Shown: positions 52,927 through 60,942 of the stretch, one piece after another
Position numbering within the stretch: the stretch's first letter is position 1
Layout of the letters: each line of letters begins with the position of its first letter
Origin: Nocardia suismassiliense
GTDB taxonomy: Bacteria > Actinomycetota > Actinomycetes > Mycobacteriales > Mycobacteriaceae
Reading direction: 5' to 3'
DNA length: 64,000 nt
Assembly (NCBI RefSeq): GCF_900269665.1
Contig: NZ_LT985361.1
Location: 4,484,724 to 4,548,723 of the forward strand
Program-made: the position numbers and the translations under genes
Notes under the pieces: model-generated
Databases searched by the model: none
What the model was told of the DNA's origin: nothing
What the model saw: the letters and a program-made list of their open reading frames with translations, nothing else

Positions 52927-53685
52927 CTACGCGGCGAGTCTGCCGCCGTCTACGGTGATGATTTCGCCGGTTACCCAGGAGCTGGTGGGTTCGGCTAGGC
53001 GGGTGATCCAGGGGGTGATGTCGGTGACTTCGCCGATTCGGCCGGTGGGGGCTGTGTCGGCGTAGCCGGAGCGCCAGTCGGCGATCTCGGCGGGGGAGGT
53101 GCCGCTGCTGGCGGGGGTGGGGGGGCGGACGTTTCCGGGTGCGACGCCGTTGACGCGAATGCCCTTGGGGCCTAGTTCTACTGCCCAGCTGCGGATGAGG
53201 CTGTCGACGGCGGCCTTGCTCGCCGCGTACACCGATTGCTTGGGGGCGGCGAGGCGGGCGGAGATGCTGGAGACCACGACGATGCTGCCGCCGGGGGAGC
53301 GCAGCAGCGGAAGGACCTTGGCGGTCAACAGGATCGGGCCGAAGACGTTGACCTCGAATTGCCGGCGGACGGCGGCGGGGTCGAGCTCGTCGAGCGGGGT
53401 GGTGCCGAAGATGCCAGCGTTGTGCACGAGGACATCGAGTGTGCCGCCTCGGGCGTGCACGGCTGCTGCGACCGCCTCGGCACCCTCCTCGGTAGCGACG
53501 TCGGCGACCACGGGGATCACCGCCGGGTGCAGGGCGGCGACTTCGTCGAGGGGCGCGCTGCGGCGACCGGTGATGGTCACGCTGGCCGCACCCTGCTCGG
53601 CGAACGCGAGGGCCGCGGCCCGGCCGATCCCGGTTCCGCCGCCGGTGACGACAACATGCTGCTCCGCAAACGTCTTCTCGGACAA
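52927..53685 (-). CDS. Short-chain dehydrogenase/reductase (FabG-like)
   Basis: A 252-residue classical SDR: coenzyme motif TGGGTGIG near the start, HNAG, catalytic Ser in VVVSSISA, and Y-x3-K in YAASKAAVDSLIRSWA. GEIITVDGGRLAA is the usual C-terminus. I place the start at TTG 53685 because AGGAGAGAGG lies just ahead; the ATG at 53715 would put that ribosome binding site inside the gene. It diverges from the NAD(P)H-quinone-oxidoreductase-like gene with 165 bases between, so the two may be co-regulated. Substrate unknown. Confidence 0.85.
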   Translation of the reverse strand: MSEKTFAEQHVVVTGGGTGIGRAAALAFAEQGAASVTITGRRSAPLDEVAALHPAVIPVVADVATEEGAEAVAAAVHARGGTLDVLVHNAGIFGTTPLDELDPAAVRRQFEVNVFGPILLTAKVLPLLRSPGGSIVVVSSISARLAAPKQSVYAASKAAVDSLIRSWAVELGPKGIRVNGVAPGNVRPPTPASSGTSPAEIADWRSGYADTAPTGRIGEVTDITPWITRLAEPTSSWVTGEIITVDGGRLAA

Positions 53686-53850
53686 TGCCGTGCCTCTCTC
53701 CTGTAGGCCGAACATCGGCTTCGGCCCTCCGTCGGGGCCAACACGGCGCCGCGGTCCCGCATTCCGAGCAGGTTGCGTCGCACCCACGAAGACACACCCG
53801 GAATTCCTGTGGCGGGTGGGGTGTTGCGAGGGAGTGTGACGGAAGCTGGA

Positions 53851-54609
53851 ATGAACGTACTTGTCGTGTACGCGCACCCTGAGCCCGGCTCATTGACCGG
53901 AGCGTTGAAAGATGTTGCGGTGGAACAGTTGCGGGCGGACGGGCATGAGGTCCGGATAACTGATCTGTATGGGATGGGGTGGAAAGCGCAGGCGGATGCT
54001 GAGGACTTCGGAGCGGTGGGGGAGTCGAATTTCATGTTGGCCTCCGGAGAGGCGTATCGGAATGGAACGCTGAGCGCTGATATTCGCGCTGAGCAGGAGA
54101 AACTGCTGTGGGCCGACACTGTTCTGCTGCATTTCCCGCTGTGGTGGTTCAGCATGCCCGCGATCATGAAGGGGTGGGTGGATCGGGTCCTCACCTGCGG
54201 GTTCGCTTATGGGGCTGGCGGCGATGCGATACCGCGATACGGTGCGGGGGTGTTGGCGGGCCGGCGGGCGATGCTGGTGGTTTCGGTCGGCGGGAAAGAA
54301 CCGTCCTATTCCGATCGGGGGATCAACGGGCCGATCGAGGATCTGTTGTTTCCGATCCAACACGGCATCTTGTATTACCCCGGCATGGATGTGCTGCCGC
54401 CGTTCGTGGTGCACGGGACGATTCGGGTCGATGACGAACGGTTCGGCGAGATCGCCGACGATCTGCGCCGTCGGATGTCGGAACTGGAAAAGCTCGAACC
54501 GATTCGCTATCGGCCGCAGGGTGGCGGTGACTATGACCGAAGCCTGCGATTGGCGGCAGGCCGGGAAACGCTGGGGTCCAACGGATTCGGCCTGCACGTC
54601 GCCCGTTGA
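53851..54609 (+). CDS. NAD(P)H dehydrogenase (quinone)/flavodoxin-fold oxidoreductase
   Basis: A 252-residue protein of the NQO1/MdaB-like family. MNVLVVYAHPEPGSLTGAL is the phosphate-binding start, HFPLWWFSMPAIMKGWVDRVL the FMN/FAD-site signature, and GRRAMLVVSVGG follows. It would reduce quinones or similar electrophiles with two electrons using NAD(P)H. The start ATG has GGAAG ahead. It is divergent from the SDR, suggesting a shared detoxification response; no regulator is adjacent. Confidence 0.9.
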   Translation: MNVLVVYAHPEPGSLTGALKDVAVEQLRADGHEVRITDLYGMGWKAQADAEDFGAVGESNFMLASGEAYRNGTLSADIRAEQEKLLWADTVLLHFPLWWFSMPAIMKGWVDRVLTCGFAYGAGGDAIPRYGAGVLAGRRAMLVVSVGGKEPSYSDRGINGPIEDLLFPIQHGILYYPGMDVLPPFVVHGTIRVDDERFGEIADDLRRRMSELEKLEPIRYRPQGGGDYDRSLRLAAGRETLGSNGFGLHVAR

Positions 54610-54786
54610 GTCGACCGGCGGGGACAAGATCACGCCTACCGTGCTGGCGAACGGGCACCAACTGGACAGTAGCGGCGCACGCCGGTCGGCGGGGTCGGAC
54701 GGGCCTGGCGGCCAGGCGAATTCGGCCAGGCGACAGGCGGCGCCGCGACCCGAGTGTCGGCGAGGTCTGCGCCGCCCTCGCCGCAT

Positions 54787-55446
54787 TCAGGGCAGCGGCG
54801 CGGCGCCTCGTTGGGCAAGCAACACACCCATCAGTCCGGCCTCCTGCCCCTGAGCGTGGATCATCGAACGCGCCGTCTCCTTCACCGGTCCGGACGGCAG
54901 CAGGTGATCGGCGGCCTGCGCCATCAGAATCCCGCCTTGATGATGGCGAAACATGAGCTGCAAGAACAAGATCTCGGCATCACGACCGCGCGCGGCGGCG
55001 AGCGCATCGAGTTCAGCCATGGTCGCCATTCCGGGCATCACGCTATCCGATACCTTCTTTCCATCGGACTGCGCGACCGGCGCCGAATGCTGATGCGGCA
55101 GCGCCTCATCGGTGTGCATCCACGCCATCGGCCGCGCGGGCAGCGGCGAGGCGTTGGCCAAACGCAACCAGCCGAGCATGGTGCCGATCTCCAGCCGCTG
55201 GGTGTCGTCGAGCTGTTGGGTCAGCCGCAACACCGCCGGATCGACGGTGTGGTCGAGGCGTTGCGCCATGATCAGCGCCTGCTGATGGTGCGCGGTCATG
55301 TCCTGTACGAAACCGATCTCGACGGCACTGAGAATCGGTGCGGCCGTGTGCGATTCCGGCAGGACGAGCGGGCGCAGCGCGGCGCCGAGTACCAGTAGCG
55401 CGAAGGCCAGGGAGGCGAGCGCGGCGCCGCGCATCCAGCGTGGCAT
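54787..55446 (-). CDS. DUF305 family exported or membrane-anchored protein
   Basis: A 219-residue protein with an N-terminal hydrophobic anchor (GAALASLAFALLVLGAAL) and two DUF305 units. The first holds FVQDMTAHHQQALIMAQ, the second LFLQLMFRHHQGGILMAQAADH. The HH and M-x2-M arrangements are typical of this family, often found with copper-handling genes. ATG 55446 follows the LVIVD-protein stop by 2 bases, so the two are translationally coupled and probably work together outside the membrane. A metal-binding role is inferred from the motif, not shown. Confidence 0.88.
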   Translation of the reverse strand: MPRWMRGAALASLAFALLVLGAALRPLVLPESHTAAPILSAVEIGFVQDMTAHHQQALIMAQRLDHTVDPAVLRLTQQLDDTQRLEIGTMLGWLRLANASPLPARPMAWMHTDEALPHQHSAPVAQSDGKKVSDSVMPGMATMAELDALAAARGRDAEILFLQLMFRHHQGGILMAQAADHLLPSGPVKETARSMIHAQGQEAGLMGVLLAQRGAAPLP

Positions 55447-55448
55447 CG

Positions 55449-57023
55449 CTACGACCCGACGATCGACTCTTGGTCCGCCGGCGGCGAATACACGTCGTTC
55501 TCCAGCTGCAACACCATGAATCCGTTGTCGGAGCAGGTGACATACAGTTGCGAGCCACGCCATTCCGGCGGCGAGAGACACCAGTCGGTGGAGACGTCGC
55601 CGAAGGCGAGCCTGCCGGTGCGCGGGGTGAGCGCGTCCGACGGATTGAACTGCCCCTCCAGCACCGCGCGAATCGCGGGCGGCGCGCTCATCAGCGGAAC
55701 CCCGATGATCGATGCGAGCGCGTGCGGTGAATTCCAGAGGCTGAGGTTCTGACCGGTGCGGGCCGGTGGATTGAAGTAGGCGATCTCATGAATGTTGAAT
55801 GGGTCGCGCACATCGAAAACCCTGATACCGGAGGATATCCAGCCGCAGGCGAGAGCCGTGGGATTGTCCCGGCGGTCGGCGGTGCAGTAGTGCGATTCGT
55901 AGGCGAAGGCCGAACCACCCATGGACGAACCGATATTGCTGTCGAGGTTCTGCGGCAGGTTGATTTCCAGCTTGATCTTCGTGGCGACCTTCGGATTCGT
56001 ATCGTCGGAGATATCGATGAGTTTCACACCGCCCGAACCGCCTTCGTCGACGGTGTACAGGTAGGGCTTGCCGTTGTAGGTCACCGGAATGCTGTGCTGG
56101 GTCGCCCAGCCGTCGGTCCAGAACACCCGGCCGATGTGGGACACCTGCGGGTTCGGATCACGGCGCTGCACCGCGCTGATATCGAGCACGGTGAAGCCGC
56201 CGAGCGCGGAGATGTACATCCGGTTGCCGTCCGCGCTGATGCCGAAGCCGTGCGCCTCGATCCCGGTCAGGCCCTGCCAGACGACGTGCGGGTTGGCCGG
56301 ATCGGACAGGTCGATCGCGCTGACGAAGCCAGGCGCGATGCCCGAGGCCCAGTAGGTGTTGCCGTCGGGGGAGAAACCGCCCTCGTGCGTCGTAATCGGC
56401 AGCGGCATCAGCATATTCGTGCCGGGGCCCGGATTGAGTAGCCGCGGATGCGCGCAGTCGGAGATGTCGTAGACCGACAGGTAGCCGACGCCCGTGCCGA
56501 CCGGGACGCCGGTGCCGACGAGCAGCTTGCGTGCGGTGTTGACCTTCAAGCTCTCCCAGGTGCCCGCGAGCATCGCGGGTTCGGTCAGGTTGGCGGTCGG
56601 TCGCGGGTTCGCGGGGTCCGACGCGTCGACGACCTGCACGCCGCGGCCCTCGCTGATCAGGTCGCCGGGGAAGAAGGAGCCCATGTAGGAGCAGTGCTCG
56701 AAGCTGGTCGAGGTGATGCCGGCGCCGCGACCGGCGAACCCGCCCACGAACGACATGTTGCAGCGATAGCCCTGGGTGCTGCGGCCACTGTCTCGGTCGG
56801 CCGCCGTGACGTCGCCCTGCATACCGTTCTCCGGCAGCGAGCCCGGCCCGCAGTCAGCCCGGGGAACCGAGGTGCGGCCGACGTCCAGGAACTCCTGGAC
56901 CGCGTTCTGGATGTCGGATTGCAGGTCGGCCGATGCGCTGGTGGGCAGCATCAACACGGCTGCAAGGCCGACCGTGACCAGGGCCAATGGTTTGAAACGC
57001 CGCAGGCTCGCCAATGAGCGCAT
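55449..57023 (-). CDS. Secreted LVIVD-repeat beta-propeller protein
   Basis: A 524-residue protein with a signal peptide (RFKPLALVTVGLAAVLMLPTSASA) and repeated strands of the LVIVD type: GVQVVDASDPANPRP, SVYDISDCAHPRLL, SAIDLSDPANPHVV, TVLDISAVQRRDPNP, KLIDISDDTNPKVA and RVFDVRDPFNIHEI. A propeller of six or seven blades is expected. Several Cys may form disulfides. ATG 57023 has GGGGAG eight bases ahead, favoured over the upstream in-frame start. It is the first gene of a pair with DUF305. Such pairs recur in actinobacteria; their job is unknown, perhaps surface binding or metal-linked redox. Confidence 0.88.
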   Translation of the reverse strand: MRSLASLRRFKPLALVTVGLAAVLMLPTSASADLQSDIQNAVQEFLDVGRTSVPRADCGPGSLPENGMQGDVTAADRDSGRSTQGYRCNMSFVGGFAGRGAGITSTSFEHCSYMGSFFPGDLISEGRGVQVVDASDPANPRPTANLTEPAMLAGTWESLKVNTARKLLVGTGVPVGTGVGYLSVYDISDCAHPRLLNPGPGTNMLMPLPITTHEGGFSPDGNTYWASGIAPGFVSAIDLSDPANPHVVWQGLTGIEAHGFGISADGNRMYISALGGFTVLDISAVQRRDPNPQVSHIGRVFWTDGWATQHSIPVTYNGKPYLYTVDEGGSGGVKLIDISDDTNPKVATKIKLEINLPQNLDSNIGSSMGGSAFAYESHYCTADRRDNPTALACGWISSGIRVFDVRDPFNIHEIAYFNPPARTGQNLSLWNSPHALASIIGVPLMSAPPAIRAVLEGQFNPSDALTPRTGRLAFGDVSTDWCLSPPEWRGSQLYVTCSDNGFMVLQLENDVYSPPADQESIVGS

Positions 57024-57342
57024 CGTCGGACTCCCCAACCTTCATCGGGTGTTGCTTCTGTCATCCCTCCGCTGACTGGGACAGCGCGGGGAACTGACTG
57101 AATAGTAGTAACTACCGTTAACTTATGTGGGAGGTTTTGCGGAAACCCGATGAACTAGCTGGTCAGGGCGGTGTTATCGGCATGGCGCACCGTCTGGGGT
57201 GCAAGGCGCAGGGCGCGAGGTGCGGGCCGCGAGCCGTGGTGCGCAGGGCGTGGGTTTCGATGGGCAAAGATTGCGCGTCGGGGTGGGCCACTGGCTGGGC
57301 GAAAATATGAGTGGGGATCAGCGGGCGCTAGCTGTGCGGGGT
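57024..57342. other. Upstream region of the LVIVD gene
   Basis: 319 bases between two minus-strand genes. No coding frame is convincing. It contains the dyad AGTAACTACCGTTAACT (57107-57123), which could be an operator for the LVIVD/DUF305 pair. Confidence 0.5.
57107..57123. promoter_or_regulatory. Dyad sequence, possible operator
   Basis: TAAC-N4-GTTA inside AGTAACTACCGTTAACT, 84 bases upstream of the LVIVD gene start, in a relatively A+T-rich patch. The form suits a TetR-type or similar dimer, but only one copy was found. Confidence 0.35.
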
Positions 57343-58242
57343 TCAGTCCGCAAGAAGCTTCGCCGCGTCGTATGCGAGCAGGTCTTCGCAAGCCTCGAGC
57401 AGCACTCGCCGCAACTCCGCCGATCGCTCCGTCAACGCGGACTGGGACCGCACGTATTCCGCGCGCCCGGAGGGTGTTTCGATGCGTACCGGTTTGTACC
57501 CGTACTCGGCCAGATCATAAGGACTAGCACGCATATCGAGTTCACGCGCTGCACAGGCCAATTCGAAGCAGTCCAGAATCAATGCGGATGGGATCAGCGG
57601 GACCAGCTTGAAACCCCACTTGTACAGATCCATATTCGCGTGCAGACACCCTGGCTGTTCCCGGCTGACCTGATCGGCACGAGTCAACGGCTCGATATTG
57701 CGGCCCACGGCATCGGGAGTGAAGAACCGGAACGCGTCGAAATGCGTGCAGCGCAGCGACATCGACTCGACGACCTCGTCGGTGCCGGACCGGCCGAGTC
57801 GCAGCGGCACCTGCTGATGCCTGACGTCGTCGGTGCGATACACCATCGCCCATTCGTGCAACCCGAAGCAGGACAGCTGCGCGGGCCGGGATGCGGTGGC
57901 GCGCAACAGGTTCGCGATGAACTGAATGGTGTCGCGACGGCGCGCGAGATAGCCGGGGTCCGCCGTGAAAACCGAAGAACCCGCCGCGAGCCGGTGGTAC
58001 CCCCGCGCACCGTCGTATTCGCGCGCTCCCGCCAGTCCGACGCCGAATCCCGGATGCCAGCGCCGCAACTGGGCAGGCTTGTGCCCGTAATAGGTGAACA
58101 GAAAGTCGATCACCGGATGCGACGACCCCGCGGCCCGCCGTTCGACATACGGACCGACCAGCCGATCCACCCGATCCAGATGCTCCGCAGCCTGTGCGCG
58201 CCATTGCGCTTCGGCTAGGACAGCAACCTCCGACCCGCTCAT
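57343..58242 (-). CDS. Uncharacterised conserved protein (often labelled 3-methyladenine DNA glycosylase)
   Basis: A 299-residue protein. Distinct stretches are HPVIDFLFTYYGHKPAQLRRWHPGFG, LSCFGLHEWAMVYR, LRCTHFDAFRFFTPDA and ANMDLYKWGFKLVPL. I recall close relatives in mycolata annotated as 3-methyladenine DNA glycosylase, but I see no helix-hairpin-helix or other glycosylase signature and treat the label as unsafe. Conserved His, Trp and Tyr residues suggest an enzyme. The start ATG overlaps the stop of the CNNM gene by four bases, so it is the last gene of that operon. Confidence 0.75.
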   Translation of the reverse strand: MSGSEVAVLAEAQWRAQAAEHLDRVDRLVGPYVERRAAGSSHPVIDFLFTYYGHKPAQLRRWHPGFGVGLAGAREYDGARGYHRLAAGSSVFTADPGYLARRRDTIQFIANLLRATASRPAQLSCFGLHEWAMVYRTDDVRHQQVPLRLGRSGTDEVVESMSLRCTHFDAFRFFTPDAVGRNIEPLTRADQVSREQPGCLHANMDLYKWGFKLVPLIPSALILDCFELACAARELDMRASPYDLAEYGYKPVRIETPSGRAEYVRSQSALTERSAELRRVLLEACEDLLAYDAAKLLAD

Positions 58243-59303
58243 TCGACGATCCGGTGCGTCCCGTCGCGGACGGTGCCGACGAACTCTTCCACCAGATCCT
58301 CCAGCGCCACAATGCCCGTGGTGTTGCCGCGCGCATCGACGACGCGACCCAGGTGACTGTTCGTCCGGCGCAATCTGGCCAGCGCTTCGTACAGCGGTGT
58401 GTGCACGCTCAACGTCGGCAACGGCCGAATGTCGGTGCGCGGGATGGGCGTCGTCGGCCCCGCGTTCTCATCGGCGACCTTGTCCAGCACGTCTTTCACG
58501 TGCATGTAGCCGACCAGCGACCCGTCGCTCGCACGCACGGGGTAACGGGAGAACCCGGTCTCGGCGACCGCGCTTTCGATGTCACCGAGCGTGGTTCCGT
58601 TGCCGCGCAACGGAACTGTCCTGGTCGTCGCCAGCGACACCATCACATCGGCGACCACCCGCTCGCTGGTGCCCAGCGCCTGGGTGAGCCTGCGGTGTTC
58701 CTCCTCGTCGAGCAGGCCCTCCGAACGCGACTCGCCGATCATCTCAGCGAGTTCCACCGAGGAGACGGTCGCCTGCAGCTCGTCCTTCGGCTCGATCCGC
58801 AGCATCCGCAGCGTGAGGTTCGCGCAGAGATTGTAGAAGGCGATGAGTGGACGGGCCACCCGCAACCACATCAGGTGCACCGGAACAAGCAGCAGCGCAC
58901 TGCGTTCCGGCCCGGCCAGCGCGATGTTCTTCGGGATCATCTCGCCGAACAGGATGTGCAACACCACCACGATGGCGAGGGCGATGGCGAACGCCACCGG
59001 ATGCAGCAACTGCTCGGGCATGCCGAGGAAATCGAAGGGCCCCTCCAGCAAGTGGGCCACCGCGGGTTCACCGACGCGGCCGAGCAGGATCGAGCAGATG
59101 GTGATGCCGAGCTGGGCGGCGGCGAGCATCATCGACAGGTTCTCGCCTGCCCGAATCACGATGTCGGCGTTGCGTTTTCCCTGTGCGGCGAGCGCTTCCA
59201 GGCGATCGCGGCGCGCGGAGATCAGGGCGAATTCGGCGGCGACGAAGAAGCCGTTGCTGGCGAGCAGCACCACGGTGAGCAGGACACCGAAGAGGTCACC
59301 CAT
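58239..59303 (-). CDS. CNNM/HlyC-CorC-type membrane protein (Rv1841c-like)
   Basis: A 354-residue protein: a DUF21 (CNNM) membrane domain with about four helices (LLTVVLLASNGFFVAAEFALISARRDR, ILFGEMIPKNIALAGP), followed by two CBS motifs (SLVGYMHVKDVLDKV, TTGIVALEDLVEEFVG). There is no CorC-HlyC C-terminal domain. Relatives take part in Mg2+/Na+ or other cation handling. It overlaps both neighbours by a few bases. The layout guaB1-CNNM-CNNM matches Rv1843c-Rv1842c-Rv1841c. Confidence 0.9.
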   Translation of the reverse strand: MGDLFGVLLTVVLLASNGFFVAAEFALISARRDRLEALAAQGKRNADIVIRAGENLSMMLAAAQLGITICSILLGRVGEPAVAHLLEGPFDFLGMPEQLLHPVAFAIALAIVVVLHILFGEMIPKNIALAGPERSALLLVPVHLMWLRVARPLIAFYNLCANLTLRMLRIEPKDELQATVSSVELAEMIGESRSEGLLDEEEHRRLTQALGTSERVVADVMVSLATTRTVPLRGNGTTLGDIESAVAETGFSRYPVRASDGSLVGYMHVKDVLDKVADENAGPTTPIPRTDIRPLPTLSVHTPLYEALARLRRTNSHLGRVVDARGNTTGIVALEDLVEEFVGTVRDGTHRIVE

Positions 59304-60702
59304 GGCTGTGCTCCTGCTCTGGTTCGGCTTGCAGCTGCCGGAACGCGAGGTCGTCCGGGGCGACCGGAAGCAGCCGGACCCGGTCGATCCGGCGACCGTC
59401 CATGCGCTCTACCCGCGCGATCCAGCCGCCGGTGCTCGGCTGGTCGCCCGAAGACCATTGCTGGGAACGCGGATTCGGCAGCACGACCTCGTCACCGGCC
59501 TCCGGGATGCGGCCGAGCCGGGTGAGCACGAGCCCGCCGAGCGTCTCGTATTCGCCTCCGGGAGCGTCGTATCCGGTGGCGCGGGAGACCTCGTCGATGC
59601 GCAGCAGGCCGGAGCAGTCCCAGCCGTCGGCCACCCGGCGCACGTCGAGTTCTTCCTCGTCGTGCTCGTCGCGGACGTCGCCGAGGATTTCCTCGATGAT
59701 GTCCTCCATCGTGACGATGCCCGCGGTGCCGCCGTACTCGTCGACGACCAGCGCGACCTGCATGCCGTCGGCGCGGATCCGTTCGAGCACCTCGTCGCCG
59801 TCCAGGCTGGCGGGCACGATCGGCACCGGGTGGGCCAGCATCTGCAGCGGGATGGTGCGGCGCACGTTCGCGGGATGGGTGAACGCCTGCTTGATGTGCA
59901 CGACGCCCAGGGTGTTGTCCAGGTCGCCGTCGATCACCGGGAAGCGGGAGTAGCCGGTGCGGCGGGCGGCGTCGATGAGGTCGGCGATGGTGTCCAGCTT
60001 GTCCAACGCCTCGATCTTCACCCGCGGCGTCATCAGTTCCTCGGCGCTGCGCTCGCCGAACTGCAGCGAGCGGTCGATCACCAGGGCGGTGCGCTGGTCC
60101 AGCGAACCGCGCAGCGCGGACGTGCGCACCAGCGACCCGAGTTCCTGCGGCGACCGCGCCGAACGCAGTTCCTCGGCCGGCTCGACCCCGAGCCTGCGGA
60201 CGACCCAGTTGGCGGTGTTGTTGAGGAAATGGATCAGCCACTTGAAGATCACCGAGAACGCGACCATCGGCGGCGCCGTGGTGCGCGCGGTGGCCAGCGG
60301 CTTGGCGATGGCGATGTTTTTCGGCACCAGCTCGCCGTAGATCATCGACAGCGAGGTGGCGAGGACCAGCGCGAGGGCGAGCGAGATGCCGCGGGCGGCG
60401 GTGTCGCTCAGCCCGACTCCGGTGAACAGCGGATCCAGCAGCCGCGCGAGCACGGGCTCGGCGATATAACCGGTGATCAGCGTGGTGATGGTGATGCCGA
60501 GCTGCGCGCCGGACAGCTGGAACGACAGCGTGCGATGGGCTTGGCGGACCATCCTGGCGCGAACGTCACCGTCGCGCGCGTGCGCTTCTACGGTGCTGCG
60601 TTCCAGCGCGGTGAGCGAGAATTCGGCGGCGACGAAGAGGGCGGTGCCTGCCGTGAGAGCGATGAACCCCAGCAGGCTGAGCACCGTGAGTGCGACGGAC
60701 AT
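59296..60702 (-). CDS. CNNM/HlyC-CorC-type membrane protein with CorC domain (Rv1842c-like)
   Basis: A 468-residue protein: DUF21 membrane domain (GTALFVAAEFSLTALERSTVEAHARD, MIYGELVPKNIAIAKP), two CBS motifs (VVHIKQAF, GTAGIVTMEDIIEEILGD) and a C-terminal CorC-HlyC transporter-associated domain (LRIDEVSRATGY, YETLGGLVLTRLGRIPEAGDEV). ATG 60702 is used; GTG 60711 is also possible. It is likely a divalent-cation transport or sensing protein. It is the first gene of the three-gene run and has a 231-base leader with hairpins. Confidence 0.9.
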   Translation of the reverse strand: MSVALTVLSLLGFIALTAGTALFVAAEFSLTALERSTVEAHARDGDVRARMVRQAHRTLSFQLSGAQLGITITTLITGYIAEPVLARLLDPLFTGVGLSDTAARGISLALALVLATSLSMIYGELVPKNIAIAKPLATARTTAPPMVAFSVIFKWLIHFLNNTANWVVRRLGVEPAEELRSARSPQELGSLVRTSALRGSLDQRTALVIDRSLQFGERSAEELMTPRVKIEALDKLDTIADLIDAARRTGYSRFPVIDGDLDNTLGVVHIKQAFTHPANVRRTIPLQMLAHPVPIVPASLDGDEVLERIRADGMQVALVVDEYGGTAGIVTMEDIIEEILGDVRDEHDEEELDVRRVADGWDCSGLLRIDEVSRATGYDAPGGEYETLGGLVLTRLGRIPEAGDEVVLPNPRSQQWSSGDQPSTGGWIARVERMDGRRIDRVRLLPVAPDDLAFRQLQAEPEQEHSHG

Positions 60703-60767
60703 CGTCAGCACCCGCCGAACGGGACTGGGAACTGCACGGTGGGGAATGGGGCTGGGGGAAGGAGGAC

Positions 60768-60786
60768 GCCGGGTTTGTCACCCGGC
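60768..60786 (-). promoter_or_regulatory. Leader hairpin upstream of the CNNM operon
   Basis: GCCGGGT, a 5-base loop and ACCCGGC form a 7-bp perfect stem, 66 bases upstream of the first CNNM start. Further upstream the minus strand reads GGAGGGCTCCTC. Because these proteins handle cations, a leader RNA is conceivable, but the sequence does not convincingly match the known M-box. Confidence 0.3.
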
Positions 60787-60888
60787 TCGGTAGAGGAGCC
60801 CTCCTGTGCTGCGCCCTCGGACGCGGGTGACAACTGGATCCTTTCGCAAGCCGAAGATGTGCTGCCGGAGACCGGCAACCACTATGTT

Positions 60889-60920
60889 ACCGGCCCACGC
60901 GTCGAGTCGCGTGGGCCGGT
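60889..60920 (-). terminator. guaB1 terminator hairpin
   Basis: ACCGGCCCACGCG, a 6-base loop and an exact reverse complement (13-bp stem). It lies 23 bases after the guaB1 stop codon. Confidence 0.85.
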
Positions 60921-60942
60921 GGTCGTGCCGTGTCGGCGTGTC

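Noticed and set aside
60712..60888. M-box (Mg2+ riboswitch) upstream of the CNNM genes
   Set aside because: GGAGGGCTCCTC and the nearby stem are suggestive, but the conserved M-box core could not be matched by eye, so only a generic leader hairpin is listed.
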